Shown here: one piece after another, positions 5,894 to 9,995 of the stretch | Position numbering within the stretch: the stretch's first letter is position 1 | How the letters are laid out: every line of letters starts with the position of its first letter | Origin: CAVPRW01 sp046727435 [NCBI: bacterium] | GTDB taxonomy: Bacteria; Tectomicrobia; Entotheonellia; J063 | DNA: 9,995 bases | NCBI GenBank assembly: GCA_046727435.1 | Contig: JBKPCR010000206.1 | Location: 1 to 9,995 of the forward strand | Direction of reading: 5' to 3' | Notes under the pieces: model-generated | Seen by the model: only the letters and a program-made list of their open reading frames with translations | Databases searched by the model: none | Told to the model about the DNA's origin: nothing | Program-made: the position numbers and the translations under genes

Positions 5894-6262
5894 CTATGAT
5901 GGGCGCTTGCGCCGACCACGGTGGGCCCGGCCTTGGCGCTGGCCGGTTTGCAGCCGGCTGGCAGGCTCCTGGGCCTGTTGGAGATCCTCCCCGCTGGAGC
6001 GCCAGAAGATCACGCCGCCGGGGACCTTCCGGACGGTGATGGGTACATTGAGTTCGCGGGCAATCCGGAGAATATAGTTTTTCATGCGCTCAGGCCTGAT
6101 CTCCGGGCCCAGATGGATGCGGACCGCCTCGCTCGAGAGCGCCTGAATTTTCTGGCGCAGCGTGTCGTAGAGCATGGGCTCCATGCGCGGACCTTGACCC
6201 ATGCGGCGGGCTTCATCGAGGGGCACGTCTTCGAACTGAAAACTGGGTAGCTCATCGGCCAT
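5894..6262 (-). CDS. Unknown 122-aa protein with a very basic C-terminal tail
   Basis: ATG 6262 lies 10 nt after GGAGG and 5 nt after the stop of the upstream gene, which supports an operon. The N-terminus is acidic (MADELPSFQFEDVPLDEARR). Residues about 30-90 look like a small alpha/beta domain: the helix LYDTLRQKIQALSSEAV, then IRPERMKNYILRIARELN, then strands VPITVRKVPGGVIFW. Residues about 100-122 are Gln/Arg/Lys-rich (TGQRQGRAHRGRRKRPS), a tail likely to contact nucleic acid. A role in DNA or RNA binding is inference from this tail only; no family is recognised. Confidence 0.65.
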   Translation of the reverse strand: MADELPSFQFEDVPLDEARRMGQGPRMEPMLYDTLRQKIQALSSEAVRIHLGPEIRPERMKNYILRIARELNVPITVRKVPGGVIFWRSSGEDLQQAQEPASRLQTGQRQGRAHRGRRKRPS

Positions 6263-6267
6263 GGGTG

Positions 6268-6456
6268 TTAGCCCTCCGGATTCTCCTCACGCACTGGCTC
6301 GTCCTCGTAGATCTCGAGCTGCGCGTGTCCATTGGTGCTCAGGACCTCTTCGAGTTCGAACACGTCACTCGTCCCGTCATGTTTGAACAAGACCACCTGG
6401 ACGTCGCTGTTTGCCTCCATACCGGTCAGCGCTGCTCGAAGTTCGCGAACCGTCAT
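6268..6456 (-). CDS. Unknown 62-aa acidic protein, first gene of a three-gene operon
   Basis: ATG 6456 has GAGG 9 nt upstream. Upstream codons in the same frame are leader sequence containing the terminator and are not coding. The product MTVRELRAALTGMEANSDV followed by QVVLFKHDGTSDVFELEEV has the plan of small proteins, common in phages and plasmids, that begin with an xVxELxxxLxxMDPxAxV motif and then two strands. I recognise that pattern only loosely. The C-terminus is very acidic (EIYEDEPVREENPEG). It is co-transcribed with the two genes that follow and preceded by a structured leader. Confidence 0.65.
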   Translation of the reverse strand: MTVRELRAALTGMEANSDVQVVLFKHDGTSDVFELEEVLSTNGHAQLEIYEDEPVREENPEG

Positions 6457-6502
6457 CGTCGTGTCCTCACACCGACCCACGAGCGGTCGAAGGAAACAGA
6501 AC

Positions 6503-6535
6503 AAAAGAAAAGCCCCAGGCGCAACGGCCCAGGGC
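6503..6535 (-). terminator. Intrinsic terminator or attenuator in the operon leader
   Basis: On the minus strand GCCCTGGGC (6535-6527) pairs with GCCTGGGGC (6520-6512), giving nine pairs including two G-U, around a 6-nt loop. TTTTCTTTT follows (6511-6503). It lies between the promoter at 6589-6618 and the first gene at 6456, so it ends either a small RNA or a regulated leader. Confidence 0.7.
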
Positions 6536-6582
6536 ACGAGTGAGTTGGACTCCCTTGCTATTAGGGTAGATCGCAACTCGGT
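6503..6582 (-). ncRNA. Structured leader RNA or small RNA ending at the terminator
   Basis: Transcription from the 6589-6618 promoter would start near 6582. The RNA first folds as an outer stem GAGTTG/CAACTC (6579-6574 with 6547-6542) enclosing ACCCT/AGGG pairs (about 6566-6552). The terminator hairpin follows. The product would be about 80 nt. I recognise no known riboswitch, T-box or leader peptide. Confidence 0.4.
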
Positions 6583-6588
6583 GGATAT

Positions 6589-6618
6589 AGTATAGAAACA
6601 GCGGATGGTGCATTTCAA
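6589..6618 (-). promoter_or_regulatory. Sigma-70-type promoter for the three-gene operon
   Basis: On the minus strand TTGAAA (6618-6613) and TATACT (6594-6589) are separated by 18 nt. Each hexamer matches five of six consensus positions. It is the only strong candidate upstream of the operon. Confidence 0.55.
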
Positions 6619-6682
6619 GGAGAGGTTCTTGTCGAAGAGGGAACTGGCGAAGGAAAAAATCTCACATTCCATCGGATTTAGT

Positions 6683-6869
6683 GGTGACAAACCGCGTCAC
6701 AACAGACTCTGTTGGGTAAGTCGAAAACGCGCGGAAACGCGGTCTTGCATAGAACGGTTAAAGGACCGAGATACCGAACCCATGCCTTTAGTCACGCGCA
6801 CTCCCATGGCGTGGGAGATTGCCCACCGCGACTTAACCCACAGAGTCAATTATGGCGTGGCTTGTACAA
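6683..6869. mobile_element. Element F: 187-bp degenerate miniature element with 38-bp inverted repeats
   Basis: The left arm 6683-6720 (GGTGACAAACCGCGTCACAA to GGGTAAG) and the reverse complement of 6832-6869 (TTGTACAAGCCACGCCATAA to GGTTAAG) agree at 26 of 38 positions, including GACTCTGT and the internal TAAG. The right arm shares 20 consecutive bases with the transposon end at 8199-8236, so the two are from one group. The interior has no supported gene. Nor do I see a gene in the wider gap 6619-6969; a TATAAT at 6893-6898 could serve the next gene but lacks a good -35. Confidence 0.5.
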
Positions 6870-6969
6870 GTGCTTTTGAATTTCCGATCCGCTATAATCG
6901 CGCTGCTGAAATCCGGCCGGAACGTTCAAGGCCTCATGGAGCGAATTACCCTCATGCTGGAATGTGCAG

Positions 6970-8166
6970 ATGAATAAGGCGTCACGCAAGGTGGCATCCC
7001 CTCGGGTCGTCTGTGTTCATGATTTCCGGCCCTTGGCGCGGCGCAGACTGCCCAAAGCGGTTTTTGATTACCTGGACGGCGGCGCTGATGGCGAGGTTAC
7101 ACTTCGAGAGAACTGCCGGGTCTTTGATGACGTCACGTTCCGGCCGCGTCATGCGGTAGCTGTGTCCGATTGCAATTTACGGACACGCGTCCTGGGCGTC
7201 GATGTTTCGTTCCCCGTGTTGCTGGCTCCGGTGGGCTACAGCCGCCTGATGCATCCCGATGGTGAAGCGGGCGCCGCCCGGGCAGCGGGCGCCGCTGGCA
7301 CGGCATACATTCTCTCGACCATCTCCGGGCACCGGGTGGAAGACGTCACGGCAGCTTCCCCCGGACCGGTTTGCTTCCAGCTCTATTTGATGGGAGGGCG
7401 TGACGCCTCCGAAGCGGCGATCGAACGAGCCCGGGTGGCGGGCTGCTCGGCTTTGGTGGTCACCATCGACACCCCTGTGGCTGGATTGCGCGAACGGGAT
7501 TACCGCAATGGCATGAAAGAACTGATGAGCGGTAGCCTGCTGGAAAAAATGCCCTTCCTTCCCCAAGTGCTCGCACGTCCGGCCTGGGTCGCTAGTTTCT
7601 TACGCGACGGTGGCCTGTCCAAGCTGCCGAACGTTATCAACCCGGGGCAGGGGCCGATGGACCTCGTCGACGTCAGCGCTGCTCTGGCCCGCGCAGCGGT
7701 CACGTGGAACGATCTGGGATGGATACGCAGCCTGTGGCCTGGCCCGCTTGTCATCAAGGGCGTCCTCACCGGTGACGACGCGCGCCGCGCCGCCGATGAA
7801 GGCGCTGCCGCTGTCGTGGTCTCCAATCACGGCGGACGACAGCTCGACGGCGTTCCTGCCTCGTTGCGAGCGCTGCCAGAAGTCGTAGCCGCTGTGAATG
7901 GTCAGATCGAGGTCTTGATGGATGGAGGCATCCGTCGCGGCACTGACATTGTCAAGGCCATCTGCCTCGGAGCCCGCGCGGTTCTGTGCGGACGCGCTTA
8001 TGCCTATGGCCTGGCCGCCGCTGGCGAAGCCGGGGTTGCCCGCGCGCTTGAAATCCTGCGGGCTGATGTGGAGCGCACCCTGAGGCTGCTCGGGTGCACA
8101 TCCGTTGCGGCGCTGGATCGTTCGTACGTGGATGTGTCGGTGAACTGGCGGCGAGTTGATTCGTAG
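6970..8166 (+). CDS. FMN-dependent 2-hydroxy-acid dehydrogenase/oxidase
   Basis: 398 aa from ATG 6970; GTG 6964 is in frame but less likely, and the RBS is weak. The whole chain is one TIM-barrel of the lactate dehydrogenase/glycolate oxidase family, which oxidises L-2-hydroxy acids to 2-oxo acids with FMN. Expected residues are all visible: Tyr34 in FDYLDGGADGE, the FMN segment LLAPVGYSRLMHPDGE, QLY (137-139), Asp167 in TIDTP, Lys263 in VIKGV, catalytic His287 and Arg290 in SNHGGRQLD, and DGGIRRG (318-324). There is no signal peptide. Substrate and electron acceptor cannot be told from sequence: lactate, glycolate and mandelate are all possible. It has no co-directional neighbour and is bracketed by element F and a Tn3-family transposon end. 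Confidence 0.92.
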   Translation: MNKASRKVASPRVVCVHDFRPLARRRLPKAVFDYLDGGADGEVTLRENCRVFDDVTFRPRHAVAVSDCNLRTRVLGVDVSFPVLLAPVGYSRLMHPDGEAGAARAAGAAGTAYILSTISGHRVEDVTAASPGPVCFQLYLMGGRDASEAAIERARVAGCSALVVTIDTPVAGLRERDYRNGMKELMSGSLLEKMPFLPQVLARPAWVASFLRDGGLSKLPNVINPGQGPMDLVDVSAALARAAVTWNDLGWIRSLWPGPLVIKGVLTGDDARRAADEGAAAVVVSNHGGRQLDGVPASLRALPEVVAAVNGQIEVLMDGGIRRGTDIVKAICLGARAVLCGRAYAYGLAAAGEAGVARALEILRADVERTLRLLGCTSVAALDRSYVDVSVNWRRVDS

Positions 8167-8198
8167 GCGCAGATAACGTCTTCTCGGATTAGCCCTCC

Positions 8199-8236
8199 TG
8201 TACAAGCCACGCCATAATGGCCCAGTGAGAACGAAG
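8199..8236. repeat. 38-bp end of a Tn3-family transposon beside a tnpA remnant
   Basis: The sequence begins TGTACAAGCCACGCCATAAT and ends AACGAAG, with its outer end to the left. Its first 20 bases are identical, as reverse complement, to 6849-6868 in element F. It lies 68 bp beyond the tnpA stop codon, where the terminal repeat of a Tn3-family element is expected. Confidence 0.55.
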
Positions 8237-8304
8237 CTGCCACCCACGGCAAAGTAGCGGGAACCACTGCTGTCACCCTCCGTTCTCCGACAGGTCCTAT
8301 GATA

Positions 8305-8673
8305 CTAGGCTGCCTCTAACGGGAGCCGTTCATTCATGTCCAGTCTGAACGTCCCGTAGGGCGTCATATGGGTATAGATCAGTGGCGTGAGGGCGCGGAG
8401 GTCGTCTGGTGTCATTCGTTCCCACCACACGTCGTCGGTCAAGACCTGCTGAATCATCAACGTGTTAATGTACACCATGGCCATCTGGAGCAGGTGCAAG
8501 GCCAACATCGCCAGCTCCTGATCTTCCAGGCGATTCGAGGCCATTTCGCCGCCTTTCCCATAGAAGATGAAACCGTTGGCACTATTCCAGTTCTCGATGA
8601 CCTGGAGACCATCATGGATTTCGCGACGCAATGCGTCCTGATGGAGATATTGAGGTATGGCAACGATTCGCAT
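8305..8673 (-). pseudogene. tnpA: 3' remnant of a Tn3-family transposase gene (tnpA)
   Basis: The fragment encodes about the last 115 residues of a protein normally near 1000 aa. Strong family signatures are [65 protein letters not shown] and [19 protein letters not shown]. The stretch with EDQE probably includes the catalytic Glu region; the two catalytic Asp residues would be upstream and are lost. Homology begins at about QYL (8651), exactly where element E begins. The first seven residues (MRIVAIP) come from the arm of E, and an in-frame stop lies just upstream. The fragment cannot be active. It shows that a Tn3-family element, a possible source of transposase for the miniature elements, was once present. 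Confidence 0.85.
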
Positions 8674-8839
8674 CGAAGTGGGCCTCTTCTAACTGTAACC
8701 TAGCAGTGTCAACTACTTACGGCTGGTGAGTGCCGCACGTTGCGCTCAGCGGGTAAGTTGAGGAGCTGTTGTATCGACCTGCAAATACAGATAGTTAACA
8801 GGATCTGGCCCGCTTTCCGGCGAATCGTTGCCATACCTC
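8652..8839. mobile_element. Element E: 188-bp inverted-repeat element joining two truncated genes
   Basis: GAGGTATGGCAACGATTCGC at 8652-8671 is the exact reverse complement of 8820-8839. Similarity continues inward, so about 30 of 38 positions agree. Unlike the others it does not begin GGGG or end TAAG, so its family is uncertain. To its left is the broken tnpA, and to its right the broken substrate-binding protein gene. Both lose homology exactly at its borders (8651/8652 and 8839/8840). The flanks ATATT and GGATT are only partly alike. Confidence 0.5.
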
Positions 8840-9372
8840 GGATTGGTGGGATTCCAGAGGAGGGCCACCCGGGAGACAGTGGGGAGCACGTCTTTAAGGA
8901 ACTCCAGCTGTTTCCCGACGAGTTCGGGGGCCAGCAAGGACAGTCCGGTGATGTTGCTCCTGGGCCGGGCGAGGCTGGCGACGAGACCACTCGCCACCGG
9001 ATCGCCCACGCCGACCATCACAGTAGGGATTGTCGTGGTCGCGTGCTTGGCGGCAAGGGCTGCTGGGGTCCCCTGTGCCACGATGACCTCCGGCTTGAGC
9101 TGGACCAGCTCGACCGCGAGGGCAGGGAGCCGCTCGTAGTGCCCTGCCGCCGCGCGGTACTCCAGGACGAAGTGCTGGCCTTCGACGTAGCCGAGCGCGC
9201 GCATGCCCTCCAGGAACGCCTCCACAAATGGGTCTCGTCCTGCGGTCGTACCAAGACCCGAAAGCGCACCGATCCGGTGCACGGGCGGTGGCGGCTGCGC
9301 CTCAGCGGCGAGCGGCGCCACGAGGAAGCCGAGGGCGAGGGTGACGATGAGCCCGATAGTGCGGCGCGTCAT
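8746..9372 (-). pseudogene. ABC transporter substrate-binding protein (ABC_sub_bind family), 3'-truncated
   Basis: ATG 9372 has GGAGG 8 nt upstream and a good promoter. Residues 1-26 are a signal peptide (MTRRTIGLIVTLALGFLVAP, cleavage near AEAQ). The mature part has the family's typical pattern: RIGALSGLG, FVEAFLEGMRALGYVEGQHF, ELVQLKPEVIVAQGTPAALA, IPTVMVGVGDPVASGLVASL, RPRSNITGLSLL, VALLWNPTNP. Homology stops at about residue 178. The last 30 residues (RYGNDSPESG and on) are encoded by element E. The usual length is near 325 aa, so the second lobe of the periplasmic ligand-binding fold is missing and the protein is probably non-functional. No permease or ATPase gene is nearby. These proteins are often orphans of unclear ligand. 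Confidence 0.85.
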
Positions 9373-9402
9373 GGTCGTATCCTCCAACACATTTCGCGGG
9401 CG

Positions 9403-9432
9403 AGTGTAGGCGGGATGGGCCAGGCGTGTCAA
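9403..9432 (-). promoter_or_regulatory. Sigma-70-type promoter of the truncated substrate-binding protein gene
   Basis: On the minus strand TTGACA (9432-9427) and TACACT (9408-9403) are separated by 18 nt. The predicted start near 9396 gives a leader of about 24 nt before ATG 9372, including the GGAGG. Confidence 0.55.
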
Positions 9433-9500
9433 TCGTCGTGGTATGATGCGCACGCTGGCGGTGAGGCGCGCGGCGAGGAGGACCCCCGCCGCGTGGGAGG

Positions 9501-9623
9501 TTAGCGGACTCGGCGCATCCATTTCCGGCAGACGGCATGCCGGAGCCGTTTCGGCACATGGCGCACCCACATCGTCACCTGGCACAACTCACAGAACCAG
9601 GTGCTGCCGCCGCTAGCCGACAT
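9501..9623 (-). CDS. Possible 40-aa basic protein with a CxxC...HxxC knuckle
   Basis: ATG 9623-9621 overlaps the 3' end of the preceding gene by 11 nt, with GAGG just upstream. The product begins MSASGGSTWFCELCQVTMWV and ends with a basic segment containing HAVC and RKWMRRVR. The CELC and HAVC pairs are 13 residues apart, as in small zinc knuckles, and net charge is strongly positive, so nucleic-acid binding is plausible. The overlap with the upstream gene suggests translational coupling. It is too short to be certain and no family is recognised. Confidence 0.42.
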   Translation of the reverse strand: MSASGGSTWFCELCQVTMWVRHVPKRLRHAVCRKWMRRVR

Positions 9624-9879
9624 TGGCCTCGACCATCTCGCGCAGGGCCGCCTCGTAGGCCTCGCGCAGCGTGGCGTACTGCGCCGCGGTGACGTGCGCC
9701 GCCAGATGGCGCAAGGTCAACGACTCGCTCACCTCGAAGCCCAGGTCGGCGCGCAGCCGGCGCTCGCCCTCGCGGTAGCCGAAGGCGTGCTGCGCCGTGG
9801 CCTTCAACGTGCGGGCCTCGGCCTGGGAAATGCGCTCGGCCGGTGGCGCTCCCTCTCCCGGGGGGACAAACCGCGTCAT
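9613..9879 (-). CDS. Unknown 88-aa helical protein whose start lies in a possible transposon end
   Basis: ATG 9879 lacks a good RBS; GGAAA is the nearest match. The first five codons (MTRFV) fall in a sequence that nearly repeats the left arm of element F, so the native start may have been lost. From about residue 16 the chain is a continuous run of charged helices (RISQAEARTLKATAQHAFGY, then SLTLRHLAAHV, then ATLREAYEAALREMVEANV), soluble and without cysteines. It overlaps the 40-aa ORF downstream by 11 nt. No family is recognised. Confidence 0.55.
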   Translation of the reverse strand: MTRFVPPGEGAPPAERISQAEARTLKATAQHAFGYREGERRLRADLGFEVSESLTLRHLAAHVTAAQYATLREAYEAALREMVEANVG

Positions 9880-9899
9880 AATTTCCGTTACGCTGGTGG
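9862..9899. repeat. Possible left end of another Tn3-type element running out of the window
   Basis: GGGGACAAACCGCGTCATAA (9862-9881) matches the first 20 bases of the left arm of element F at 18 positions. The following TTTCCGTTACGCTGG resembles the inner half of Tn3-family ends, but the usual TAAG is absent. A partner repeat would lie beyond position 9995, so this is tentative. Confidence 0.3.
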
Positions 9900-9995
9900 A
9901 TAATTAACTCGACCGTGTTTACCTACACCGGTTCGACGCGCCTCTAGGGCCGCATAACGGCGGCAGAGAGTCTCCAGCGTGACTGCAGCTGTATC

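Noticed and set aside
6605-6973. Plus-strand 122-codon ORF
   Set aside because: It runs through element F and both its arms, with unlikely composition and no RBS.
6970-8166. Assigning the FMN enzyme as the mycofactocin protein MftD
   Set aside because: No other mycofactocin genes are in the window and the N-terminus does not resemble MftD; the general hydroxy-acid dehydrogenase call is safer.
6849-8218. Reading the 20-bp inverted repeat as the ends of a 1.37-kb transposon carrying the dehydrogenase
   Set aside because: The repeats belong to longer 38-bp ends whose inner TAAG-type sides face away from the gene; each is the end of a separate element.
8740-9504. Plus-strand open frame (254 codons)
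   Set aside because: It is antisense to the substrate-binding protein gene, whose signal peptide, RBS, promoter and family motifs are clear.
1-9995. CRISPR arrays, tRNA or rRNA genes, replication origins
   Set aside because: I found no regularly spaced direct repeats, no cloverleaf-like sequence with tRNA signature bases, no rRNA segments and no DnaA-box cluster.

Overview
The window is a G+C-rich bacterial chromosome segment in which short genes, many on the minus strand, are separated by small inverted-repeat elements and broken transposon genes. The organism cannot be named from sequence alone. A periplasmic binding protein of the ABC_sub_bind type, a UspA protein, an FMN-dependent 2-hydroxy-acid dehydrogenase and many small proteins of unknown family would fit an uncultured environmental lineage such as Tectomicrobia, Rokubacteria or a relative. 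That placement is inference.

Layout. 1-204: 3' end of an unidentified plus-strand gene. 366-599: inverted-repeat element A. About 700-2244: a minus-strand run of small genes, read right to left: a 34-aa ORF, a winged-helix regulator, a frameshifted secreted protein, a second small secreted four-cysteine protein and a CxxC protein. 2246-2555: element B. 2599-3193: broken IS630-family transposase. 3194-3442: element D. 3442-4407: membrane-anchored alpha/beta hydrolase. 4628-5077: universal stress protein, with element C (5102-5398) lying between its RBS and its likely promoter. 5642-6456: minus-strand operon of three unknown small proteins, preceded by a structured leader with an intrinsic terminator. 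6683-6869: element F. 6970-8166: hydroxy-acid dehydrogenase. 8199-8673: one end and the tnpA 3' remnant of a Tn3-family transposon. 8652-8839: element E. 8746-9372: truncated substrate-binding protein. 9501-9879: two overlapping small ORFs, with another possible transposon end at 9862-9899.

The main observation is the density of miniature elements. Six intervals of 187-310 bp are each bounded by inverted repeats about 38 bp long. Most of these repeats end internally in TAAG or TTAG, and two elements begin GGGGT. This is the layout of Tn3-family ends, and element B shares the first nine bases of the Tn3 end itself. They fit TIMEs (Tn3-derived inverted-repeat miniature elements), but they fall into several end-sequence groups. 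They sit at gene borders: between a promoter and an RBS, at a stop codon, inside a transposase, and at the junction of two truncated genes. No target-site duplications are visible, so many borders have probably been rearranged since insertion.
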